From an uncultured Alphaproteobacteria bacterium (lineage in GTDB: Bacteria; Pseudomonadota; Alphaproteobacteria; Micavibrionales; Micavibrionaceae), in contig CAKTCH010000116.1 in NCBI GenBank assembly GCA_934538895.1, positions 1 through 5,611 of the forward strand: 5,611 nt of DNA, read 5' to 3'. Both the position numbers and the translations under genes were made by a program. Below are positions 1 to 5,066 of this stretch, one piece after another; position 1 is the stretch's first letter; each line of letters starts with the position of its first letter. Below the pieces are notes generated by a model that was given only the letters and a program-made list of their open reading frames with translations, was not told the origin of the DNA and made no database searches.

Positions 1-276
1 GAGCTTGCGCCGGTCAGTTTGCATGACAAGGGGGCGCGAATCAGATAGACTCGTTCTCAAGGAACGGTTCAACCAAGGACATTCATTGCCTTCATCTCAT
101 GGACCCCGCATTTCGATCGTGCGTTCCGGTGCCGCGCAAGCCCGCACCAGAGAAAACTTTCCTGCCGTTTTCAATTTCATGCCGCCCACCCCCGTCATGC
201 GCCTGTCATCCGGCGCCTGCTTCCCGTCATTTGCCGTGCTTTCTCCTTTCAACCTTGCAAACCCAGGAGTATCGCC
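1..276. other. Upstream region without a recognisable gene
   Basis: This stretch before the PhoH gene holds no reading frame that looks like a protein family. A plus-strand frame from position 5 runs across the PhoH start but is rich in Pro, Ser and Arg without any motif. A small hairpin (CGTTC at 52-56 with GAACG at 62-66) and two GANTC sites 9 bp apart (38-42 and 47-51) are visible. I see no convincing -35/-10 pair. It probably carries the PhoH promoter and 5' leader, but nothing here locates them. Confidence 0.5.
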
Positions 277-1029
277 ATGTCCAAAAAACCACGCCGCGCC
301 AGACCCCCTCAACGGCCCGTGAGAGAAGGAAACGTCATTCGCCCCGCTTTCGACGATCTGGACTGGCATCCGCTCGATGAAACCATCGACCAGCAGCGCG
401 ACAAGAAATATGTGAAGAATGTGCGCGCCCGCACGCCGGGCCAGCAGCAACTGATGGACGCGATCAACCGCCACAACCTGACGCTGGCGATCGGCCCCGC
501 CGGCAGCGGCAAGACCTATCTCGCGATCGCCGCGGCGGTCGAGAAACTGGAGAAAGGCGAAGTCGAGCGCATCATCCTGTCGCGCCCGGCGATGGAGGCC
601 GGCGAGTCCCTCGGCTTCCTGCCCGGTGACATGCATGAAAAGATGGCCCCGTATTTAAGACCGCTTTATGACGCGCTCGGCGACCGTATGGGCGGCAAGC
701 GCGTGCGCCAGCATCTTGAGGAGGGCACGATAGAGATCGCGCCGATCGGCTTCATGCGCGGGCGCACGCTCAACAACGCGTTCGTGGTGATCGACGAGGC
801 GCAGAACTGCACCTACCAGCAACTCAAGATGCTGCTCTCGCGTCTGGGGTGGCATTCGACGATGGTGATTACGGGGGACCCGCACCAGTCGGATCTGCTG
901 GACGGTTTGTCGGGGCTGGCTGAAACCGCCGACAGGCTTTCACGTATTCCCGATATCGGCGTCGTGCGCCTGCAATCCGCCGACATCGTCCGCCATCCGC
1001 TGGTATCGCAGATGCTGGACGTTCTTTAG
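277..1029 (+). CDS. phoH: PhoH family P-loop ATPase
   Basis: Cytoplasmic ATPase of the PhoH family, 250 residues. After a basic N-terminal tail (residues 1-20), a single P-loop domain holds Walker A GPAGSGKT (73-80), the family signature LSRPAMEAGESLGFLPGDM (101-119), Walker B VVIDEAQN (170-177), the sensor motif TGDPHQSDL (199-207) and a conserved Arg near the end (DIVRHPLV, 236-243). All nucleotide-binding residues are present. Relatives (E. coli PhoH and YbeZ, and PhoH2 in mycobacteria) are linked to phosphate stress, rRNA processing with YbeY, or RNA unwinding; the substrate cannot be read from sequence. The protein is shorter than YbeZ (about 350 residues) because the N-terminal part is reduced, and no ybeY follows, so this is a stand-alone PhoH rather than the ybeZ-ybeY operon form. 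The ATG is preceded by AGGAG with good spacing. An intrinsic terminator follows, so it is probably monocistronic at its 3' end. Confidence 0.93.
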   Translation: MSKKPRRARPPQRPVREGNVIRPAFDDLDWHPLDETIDQQRDKKYVKNVRARTPGQQQLMDAINRHNLTLAIGPAGSGKTYLAIAAAVEKLEKGEVERIILSRPAMEAGESLGFLPGDMHEKMAPYLRPLYDALGDRMGGKRVRQHLEEGTIEIAPIGFMRGRTLNNAFVVIDEAQNCTYQQLKMLLSRLGWHSTMVITGDPHQSDLLDGLSGLAETADRLSRIPDIGVVRLQSADIVRHPLVSQMLDVL

Positions 1030-1059
1030 GGGTTCTGACAAGCGTTTATTACACCTGAT

Positions 1060-1093
1060 CCCCGTACGGCCCTCCTTCCCGTACGGGGTTTTT
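1060..1093 (+). terminator. Intrinsic terminator after phoH
   Basis: A perfect 10-bp stem (CCCCGTACGG at 1060-1069 pairing with CCGTACGGGG at 1079-1088) encloses a 9-nt loop and is followed directly by five T residues (1089-1093). It lies 30 bp after the PhoH stop codon and separates that gene from the Sco1 gene. Confidence 0.92.
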
Positions 1094-1098
1094 ACCGC

Positions 1099-1127
1099 TT
1101 GATTCCCCGGCCTGTTGTTCCTATGTA
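1099..1127 (+). promoter_or_regulatory. Candidate promoter of the Sco1/SenC gene
   Basis: TTGATT (1099-1104) and TATGTA (1122-1127) are spaced 17 bp apart, a fair sigma-70-type pair, in the gap between the PhoH terminator and the Sco1 start. An overlapping TATAAA lies at 1126-1131. Transcription from the first pair would begin close to the ATG at 1134, giving a very short or absent leader. This is based on matches by eye only. Confidence 0.4.
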
Positions 1128-1133
1128 TAAATC

Positions 1134-1763
1134 ATGCAGCAAAAGAATTTTTTCATACTCGTCGGGGTTCTTCTAATGGTTCTGGTCACGGTGGCGGGTT
1201 ATGCGCTGAAACCGGGGGCGGAGCGCGGCATGTCCGCCATGGCGCCGTCGGCGGGCGCTTCCACCGCGGGGCTTGAAGGGCTGGGTGGTTCGTGGTCGTT
1301 GACGGACCATAACGGCAAGGGCGTGACCGACCGTGATTACGCCGGAAAGTTCCGCCTGATGTTTTTCGGCTTTACCTATTGCCCCGATGTGTGCCCGACG
1401 GAGCTGAAGCGCCTGACGCTGGTGCTGGAAGCGCTGGGGGACGAAGCCGCCCGCATCGCGCCGCTGTTCGTGACCATCGATCCGGAACGCGATTCCCCGC
1501 AAGTGCTGAAGGACTATCTGGGCCGTTTCGATGAGCGCTTTATCGGCCTGACCGGATCGGTGAAGCAGATCGAGCACATGGAAGATATTTACAAGGTCTA
1601 TGCCGCCAAGGCACAGGACCCCGCCCATACTGAATATATGATGAACCATTCCGCATTGGTTTACCTGATCGGGCCGGACGGCAAGGTGCTTCATCTTTTC
1701 CATAGCAGCGACGCACCCGACCAGATGGCCGCGATGATTCGTCAGGCCCTGAATCCTGCCTAA
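1134..1763 (+). CDS. SCO1/SenC family copper chaperone
   Basis: Membrane-anchored thioredoxin-fold protein of the SCO1/SenC/PrrC family, 209 residues. These proteins deliver copper to, or reduce the cysteines of, the CuA site of cytochrome c oxidase on the periplasmic face. An uncleaved signal anchor spans residues 7-24 (FILVGVLLMVLVTVAGYA). A low-complexity Ala/Gly/Ser linker (32-48) follows, then the Sco domain with GFTYCPDVCPTEL (79-91; copper ligands C83 and C87), VTIDPERDSP (113-122) and the third ligand H172 in MNHSALVYLIGPDG (170-183). All three metal ligands are present. No Shine-Dalgarno sequence precedes the ATG at 1134, but this start gives the anchor its expected short N-terminus; the in-frame ATG inside the anchor would destroy it. 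No cytochrome oxidase gene is in the window, so the physiological partner is inferred from the family. Confidence 0.93.
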   Translation: MQQKNFFILVGVLLMVLVTVAGYALKPGAERGMSAMAPSAGASTAGLEGLGGSWSLTDHNGKGVTDRDYAGKFRLMFFGFTYCPDVCPTELKRLTLVLEALGDEAARIAPLFVTIDPERDSPQVLKDYLGRFDERFIGLTGSVKQIEHMEDIYKVYAAKAQDPAHTEYMMNHSALVYLIGPDGKVLHLFHSSDAPDQMAAMIRQALNPA

Positions 1764-1775
1764 GGCGTTCCCTTT

Positions 1776-1877
1776 TTAGATTGAATCGAAGGCGGTTTCC
1801 AAAAACCCTGTCGATGCCTGCACGCGCAAGACGTTGGTCGAGCCGGGGGTGCCGAAAGGCACGCCCGCCGTCATGAC
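1776..1877 (-). pseudogene. Displaced 3' end of pyruvate kinase gene
   Basis: Read on the minus strand, this stretch encodes VMTAGVPFGTPGSTNVLRV, the same as the C-terminus of the downstream pyruvate kinase except for Val in place of Ile, then continues QASTGFLETAFDSI to a TAA stop at 1776-1778. It is the last 33 codons of a pyk gene with no body attached. Its stop lies only 12 bp from the convergent Sco1 stop, a spacing typical of native neighbours. I infer that this is the ancestral 3' end of pyk, cut off by the inserted DNA to its right. It could instead be an end brought in by that DNA. It is not expected to be translated. Confidence 0.8.
1821..1877 (+). repeat. Direct repeat, copy 1 (pyk 3' end)
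   Basis: The 44 bp at 1834-1877 are identical to 3043-3086. The match extends left through 1821-1833 with 10 of 13 bases equal (3030-3042 in the other copy); two of the three differences are synonymous in the pyk frame and similarity stops outside this range. The copy ends with the 8-bp palindrome GTCATGAC (1870-1877), directly at the junction with the Hsp70-like fragment. It is a candidate attachment-site half (attL/attR). Confidence 0.9.
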
Positions 1878-2067
1878 AGGTGGAACGACGGAAATTCCGA
1901 TACTGAAAGGGGCCATCGAGAAACAGTTTCCTCAAGCCGTAATATCTGAAGAGAACAAACTTGTCAGCGTTGGTTTAGGGCTTGGTTACGATAGCCTACG
2001 GAGATTTGGTCCTCCCGCAATTATATTGCATAAGCCTAAGCAAAAGGATGATCCAATTTTCAGATAG
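1870..2067 (+). pseudogene. 3' fragment of an Hsp70-family (DnaK/YegD-like) gene
   Basis: From the end of the pyk repeat, the plus strand encodes VMTGGTTEIPILKGAIEKQF followed by PQAVISEENKLVSVGLGLGY and a short tail, stopping at TAG 2065-2067. The pattern T-G-G-T/S-T-x-I-P, then a helix, then (N/D)-K/E-x-x-S-V-G-x-G-L-x-x-D/A is the end of the actin-like ATPase fold in Hsp70-family proteins, closest in style to short YegD-like members that lack a long substrate-binding domain. Only about 65 C-terminal residues remain, and the rest of the gene is missing because pyk repeat DNA takes its place. The open frame formally extends into the repeat from TTG 1834, but that part is antisense pyk sequence. 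Its stop lies 4 bp from the convergent phosphatase stop, so these two genes were probably neighbours in the donor genome. Confidence 0.72.
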
Positions 2068-2071
2068 GAGC

Positions 2072-2650
2072 TTATTTACAGAGCTTCTCTATGCTGCATT
2101 CATATGCGAAAAGAGGCGGCGTATCCAATATGATGAAGTTTTGCAAGGGTAATTCATTAATAGCGGTGTGCGCGGCACGAATAGTGCCTCCATGTGAGAA
2201 AATAACGACAGACTGCTTACCATTCGAAGAAGATATTGTTCCGACATCTTTGATCGCAGAACCTACCCGGCAGACAAACTTCTCTATCGATTCTCCATTA
2301 GGGGGGTGGGGTGCATGAATCTTACCTTTTACGAAGGTAAGATGGTTTGTAATGTCTTCGTGCCGGCATCCAATCAGATCGCCAAAATCTTGTTCCTTAA
2401 AACCTTCATGCCCGGATATATTTTCATGGGACTGCCCCATGAGAGAAAGAATAGCGTTAGCCGTCCTACGCGCTCTATCGACACCTGAGTGATACCAGAC
2501 CGACTTTTCAGGGCTAGGTAATTTATCAGCCAACAGTTGCAACATTTCTATCTGACCTTCGAGATCAATGTCAGCTTCCTCTCCGTAAATAAAGCCTTTT
2601 TGCCCCACAACGGGAGCATGGCGAACAATAAACAGTTTCAAAGATGACAT
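2072..2650 (-). CDS. Histidine phosphatase family protein
   Basis: Cytoplasmic phosphatase of the branch-1 histidine phosphatase (phosphoglycerate-mutase-like) superfamily, 192 residues, the usual length for stand-alone members such as CobC, GpmB or PhoE. The catalytic set is complete: IVRHAP (8-13, phospho-accepting H11 and R10), HSGVDRARRTA (54-64, phosphate-binding Arg), FKEQDFGDLIG (84-94, probable acid E86), PPNGES (116-121) and FSHGGTIRAA (151-160, second catalytic H153). The RHAP form instead of RHGxT leans towards CobC/PhoE-like enzymes rather than true mutases, but the substrate is unknown. The ATG at 2648-2650 follows a GAGAGA-type ribosome binding site. The gene lies 19 bp after the stop of the broken upstream gene and may once have formed an operon with it. 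Codon use is AT-rich compared with pyk and the Sco1 gene, in line with foreign origin. Confidence 0.88.
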   Translation of the reverse strand: MSSLKLFIVRHAPVVGQKGFIYGEEADIDLEGQIEMLQLLADKLPSPEKSVWYHSGVDRARRTANAILSLMGQSHENISGHEGFKEQDFGDLIGCRHEDITNHLTFVKGKIHAPHPPNGESIEKFVCRVGSAIKDVGTISSSNGKQSVVIFSHGGTIRAAHTAINELPLQNFIILDTPPLFAYECSIEKLCK

Positions 2651-2669
2651 GAAAGATCTCTCAAAAGTA

Positions 2670-2946
2670 TTATCTCACAGCCAATTTCATAATGTTTCTC
2701 ACAATCTCTTGTACAGACATATTGGGGGCCCGGTTATTGATAGAAACAGTCTCATGAGTCCTGAACTGTTCTAGCCAGAAATCCTGCTGTTTCCTATTTC
2801 TTGTGTATTTAAGGGAAGAACATTTTTGGTTGATGTCGACAATATACGGAGTGCCGTTTCTTGTTCTCCAAACCCATCTTCCGGCACAGAATATCAAGTG
2901 GAATGGGGATTTTATCTGACCCCATGGCCTTGCGGCTCTTTATCAA
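2670..2946 (-). pseudogene. Broken gene, possible P-loop kinase remnant
   Basis: The minus strand is open from a stop at 2940-2942 to the TAA at 2670-2672, about 89 codons, with only a TTG (2895-2897) as a start. The C-terminal half reads like real protein (NRKQQDFWLEQF at about 50 residues from the end, then VSINNRAPNMSVQEIVRNIM), resembling the I-N-x-x-x-x-S-x-E-E-x-V-x-x-I ending of small P-loop kinases; this is a loose likeness, not an identification. The N-terminal half is more convincing in the neighbouring frame, which reads LIKSRKAM...PIPLDILCRKMGLENKKR (about 2946-2850) and stops at 2809-2811. A frameshift near 2835-2850 joining the two would give a longer protein, and the 5' end appears missing. 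It sits just upstream of, and on the same strand as, the histidine phosphatase. I do not recognise the family with confidence. Confidence 0.4.
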
Positions 2947-3014
2947 AGAATTGAAGTAGATTTTCCTAACTTATGGTTGCCGATGATAAGAATCCCTTTG
3001 GAGCATCACTCCGC

Positions 3015-4448
3015 TTATTCCACCCACGCCACGCGCAGGATATTGGTCGAGCCGGGGGTGCCGAAAGGCACGCCCGCCGTCATGACGAGGCGCTGGCCTT
3101 TTTGCGCGAGGTTGATTTCCGCTGCCGATTTCACGGCGGTCGCGACGGCCTCGTCGAACGTCTTTTTATCCTCGGTGAAGACCGCGTAAACGCCGTAGCA
3201 CAGCATCAGGCGGCGCGTCGTTACCTGTGAATGCGACAGCGAGAGGATCGGCATGGGCGGGCGCTGACGCGCGGTGCGCAGGGTGGTCGAACCGGAAGAG
3301 GTGTAGTTGGTGATGCAGGCGGCCTTGATGGTTTGCGCCACCTGCACGGCGGCGACGGTAATCGCGTCGCCGGGTTCGGTGTCGGCATCGGGGTGGTTGG
3401 TGTCCATGATACGGCGATAGACTTCGTCGCCTTCGACCTTGCGGCAGATGCGGTCCATGATCGAAACGGCCTCGACCGGGTACTGCCCGGCGGCGGTTTC
3501 GGCGGACAGCATCACGGCGTCGGTGCCGTCATAAACGGCGGTGGCGACGTCGGACGCCTCGGCACGGGTCGGGGCCGGGTTTTCAATCATCGATTCCAGC
3601 ATTTGCGTCGCGACGATAATCGGCTTTCCGGCGTAACGGACCTGCCGCACCACGCGCTTTTGCACGCTGGGAACGTCTTCCGGCGGGATTTCGACGCCGA
3701 GATCGCCACGCGCCAGCATGATGCCGTCGACATGGGTGAGGATTTCATCGAAGGTTTCCAGTGCCGAGGGTTTTTCGATCTTGGCCATCAGCCAGGCGCG
3801 GCCACCGATCAGCTTGCGCGCCTCGGCCACGTCTTCCGGCTTTTGCACGAAGCTTTGCGCGACCCAGTCCACGCCCATGTCGAGCGCGGCCACCAGATCC
3901 TTGCGGTCCTTTTCGGTGAGGGCGGCGATCGGCAGCACGGTGTTGGGAACGTTCACGCCCTTGTTATTCGAAAGCTTGTTGCCGGAGATGACTTCGGCGA
4001 CCAGGAAATCCTTGCCCTTTTCGGCGATCTGCATCCGCACCTTGCCGTCGTCGCAGAGGATGAACGCGCCGGGCTCGATCGCGCTGATGATTTCCGGATG
4101 CGGCAGGTTGACGCGGGTTTCATCACCCTCCGCGGTGTCGAGGTCGAGGCGGATCTTCATGCCGGGTTTCAGCGCGATCGCGCCTTCCCTGAAACGGCCC
4201 ACGCGCAGCTTCGGGCCCTGAAGATCGGCGATGATGCCGATCGGGCGGCCATAACGTTCTTCGACAGCGCGAATGGATTGGACGCGCGCGGCATGGTCTT
4301 CGTGTTTGCCGTGGCTGAAATTCAGGCGGAAGACATCGACCCCGGTGAGAAACAGTCTTTCGATCATTTCCTCGGTGTTAGAGGCGGGGCCGAGCGTGGC
4401 GACGATTTTTGTCTGGCGGTTGCGGAGCGGCTTCTTGAAGGCGGGCAT
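3015..4448 (-). CDS. pyk: Pyruvate kinase, K+-independent type
   Basis: Glycolytic enzyme converting phosphoenolpyruvate and ADP to pyruvate and ATP, cytoplasmic, 477 residues, normal for bacteria. Motifs in order: KIVATLGPAS (14-23), RLNFSHG (41-47), IADLQGPKLRVG (73-84), FILCDDGKV (129-137), the B-domain end NNKGVNVPN (161-169), VAQSFVQ (196-202), the catalytic-lysine signature MAKIEKPSALE (221-231), DGIMLARGDLGVE (241-253), ATQMLESM (280-287), PTRAEASDVATAVYDGTDAVMLS (293-315) and the C-terminal domain to 477. The DLQGPKLRV stretch has Leu, Gln, Lys and Val at the positions that distinguish K+-independent enzymes (Thr, Lys, Glu and Thr in the K+-dependent muscle type), so K+-independence is expected. 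The ATG follows AGGGAA with 6 bp spacing (4455-4460). The last codons (ILRVAWVE) lie at the edge of the direct repeat and may have been supplied by the inserted DNA; another version of this end survives at 1776-1877. Confidence 0.96.
   Translation of the reverse strand: MPAFKKPLRNRQTKIVATLGPASNTEEMIERLFLTGVDVFRLNFSHGKHEDHAARVQSIRAVEERYGRPIGIIADLQGPKLRVGRFREGAIALKPGMKIRLDLDTAEGDETRVNLPHPEIISAIEPGAFILCDDGKVRMQIAEKGKDFLVAEVISGNKLSNNKGVNVPNTVLPIAALTEKDRKDLVAALDMGVDWVAQSFVQKPEDVAEARKLIGGRAWLMAKIEKPSALETFDEILTHVDGIMLARGDLGVEIPPEDVPSVQKRVVRQVRYAGKPIIVATQMLESMIENPAPTRAEASDVATAVYDGTDAVMLSAETAAGQYPVEAVSIMDRICRKVEGDEVYRRIMDTNHPDADTEPGDAITVAAVQVAQTIKAACITNYTSSGSTTLRTARQRPPMPILSLSHSQVTTRRLMLCYGVYAVFTEDKKTFDEAVATAVKSAAEINLAQKGQRLVMTAGVPFGTPGSTNILRVAWVE
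3030..3086 (+). repeat. Direct repeat, copy 2 (inside pyk 3' end)
   Basis: Copy of 1821-1877: 44 identical bases (3043-3086) plus 10 of 13 at 3030-3042. In the pyk frame it covers the codons for VMTAGVPFGTPGSTNILRV. The GTCATGAC palindrome is at 3079-3086. Together with copy 1 it brackets the low-G+C segment in direct orientation, offset by 1209 bp. Confidence 0.9.
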
Positions 4449-4643
4449 GGTTTATTCCCTTTAAACCTTTTCGGTTTCGTGTTGATTTTGCGGTGGTTCT
4501 AGCACAGGCGCCCGCAACATGCGAAAGGAAAAACGCCGGGGCAGCGTCCGGTATCCAGCCGGTAACAGCACAGGGCAGAGCGTTTCAGAAAAGGACAAAA
4601 ATCCTAAATTAAAACTGGCGGAGTCGGCATTTTTTATTGTAGC

Positions 4644-4665
4644 GCAACCACTTTGGCATGGTTGC
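4644..4665. other. Inverted repeat / hairpin
   Basis: GCAACCA (4644-4650) pairs perfectly with TGGTTGC (4659-4665) around an 8-nt loop. It is followed by a weaker GGGG/CCCC hairpin (4674-4677 with 4686-4689). It may be an operator or part of a structured transcript that ends at the next hairpin. Confidence 0.4.
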
Positions 4666-4690
4666 AGGAGTATGGGGTGAAGATTCCCCG

Positions 4691-4732
4691 GGGCGCCATG
4701 GTAATCAAGGAGTCAGGCGCCCGATTCTTTTT
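4691..4732 (+). terminator. Possible terminator-like hairpin in the intergenic region
   Basis: GGGCGCC (4691-4697) pairs perfectly with GGCGCCC (4716-4722); the loop is 18 nt and a T-rich run with five consecutive Ts (4728-4732) follows. A long loop and a GATTC spacer before the T run make it a weak terminator on the plus strand. No gene ends just before it, so it would terminate a small RNA or leader transcript, if anything. Confidence 0.35.
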
Positions 4733-4970
4733 ATAATTATATTTATTTATCAATTGCTTAACCTTTGACGATTCGGTGGCGGCCCCTTTCCCTGTATCGA
4801 AGGAAAGCTAATTTAATTTTGGTAATCCTGAAATCGTGTTGCGTTTTATTCTTTTTGCGGTCCGGTGGATATGTGGAAAAGGGTGCGGATCATCGCCGCA
4901 AAGCCCTGCAAATCAAGACTTGCGAGTCATGTCCGCCGCCGCCGCGGCAGGAATGGGAATATAGTCATAC

Positions 4971-4998
4971 TTGAGGGGGGCACGATATGTAGTAGTAT
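4971..4998 (+). promoter_or_regulatory. Candidate nrdA promoter
   Basis: TTGAGG (4971-4976) and TAGTAT (4993-4998) are spaced 16 bp apart. An alternative pair, TTGAAA (5006-5011) and TTTATC (5029-5034) with 17 bp spacing, overlaps the first DnaA box. Either would be covered by the regulatory boxes described here. The choice is not settled by sequence. Confidence 0.35.
4980..4995. promoter_or_regulatory. Candidate NrdR box 1
   Basis: GCACGATATGTAGTAG matches 11 of 16 positions of the NrdR box consensus ACACWATATATWGTGT, including the CAC, ATAT and T-W-G-T core. It overlaps the possible -10 element at 4993-4998. NrdR is the ATP/dATP-sensing repressor of ribonucleotide reductase genes and binds paired boxes. 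The partner box starts exactly 32 bp downstream. Confidence 0.5.
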
Positions 4999-5011
4999 GG
5001 AGGGGTTGAAA

Positions 5012-5027
5012 CCGCAATGGATGGTGT
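5012..5027. promoter_or_regulatory. Candidate NrdR box 2
   Basis: CCGCAATGGATGGTGT matches 11 of 16 consensus positions, with the right half (GTGT) best conserved. It is separated from box 1 by 16 bp (32 bp start to start, about three helical turns), the spacing usual for NrdR box pairs. The spacing supports the call more than the match itself. Confidence 0.5.
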
Positions 5028-5029
5028 GT

Positions 5030-5038
5030 TTATCCACA
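5030..5038 (+). promoter_or_regulatory. DnaA box, perfect consensus
   Basis: TTATCCACA is the high-affinity DnaA binding sequence. It lies 65 bp before the nrdA start codon. DnaA is known to bind boxes upstream of nrdAB in E. coli and control its transcription, so a similar link to replication initiation is likely here. Confidence 0.7.
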
Positions 5039-5066
5039 ATCCGTCCACAGCCAACCATCTTTAATC

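Larger units (their letters stand above)
1878..3014. mobile_element. Inserted low-G+C segment between the pyk repeats
   Basis: The DNA between the two repeat copies is visibly poorer in G+C than the Sco1 and pyk genes on either side and uses A/T-ending codons and ATA/AGA more freely. It holds the end of an Hsp70-type gene, an intact histidine phosphatase and a decayed gene. Its left edge is sharp, at the end of the repeat (1877/1878). The right edge lies somewhere between about 2950 and the repeat at 3030; the last codons of pyk may belong to the insert. No integrase, transposase, terminal inverted repeat or tRNA is visible. It is called an inserted or horizontally acquired segment by inference; a remnant island or an assembly chimera are both possible. 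Confidence 0.6.
4621..4928. promoter_or_regulatory. Cluster of GANTC (CcrM-type) sites
   Basis: GANTC occurs at 4621, 4682, 4710, 4723, 4770 and 4924 (start positions). Five of the six fall within 154 bp, where chance predicts fewer than one. GANTC is methylated by CcrM in many alphaproteobacteria, and clusters in promoters can make transcription respond to replication passage through GcrA. Whether this organism encodes CcrM cannot be seen here. Confidence 0.5.

Noticed and set aside
97..636. Minus-strand open frame of 179 codons across the PhoH start
   Set aside because: It is antisense to the Walker A region of PhoH, has no recognisable motif, and is explained by G+C-rich codon use on the plus strand.
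1834..2067. Complete 77-codon plus-strand gene starting at TTG 1834
   Set aside because: Its first 13 codons are antisense pyk repeat sequence and the remainder is the tail of an Hsp70-family protein, so it is a junction artefact rather than a gene.
3231..4502. Long plus-strand open frame (423 codons) opposite pyk
   Set aside because: It lies antisense to a complete, motif-perfect pyruvate kinase. Its composition (His, Arg, Gly and Asp rich) is typical of the antisense shadow of a G+C-rich gene, with no domain pattern.
4640..4735. Cobalamin or other known riboswitch upstream of the reductase gene
   Set aside because: The conserved B12-box and the other cobalamin core elements are absent. 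The hairpins are far from nrdA, and the reductase looks like class I rather than B12-dependent.
4658..4768. Small plus-strand ORF of 36 codons with a hydrophobic end (RRPILFIIIFIYQLLNL)
   Set aside because: It has no Shine-Dalgarno sequence. The hydrophobic part simply reflects translation of the AT-rich tract, and the ORF crosses both hairpins. Conservation would be needed to revive it.
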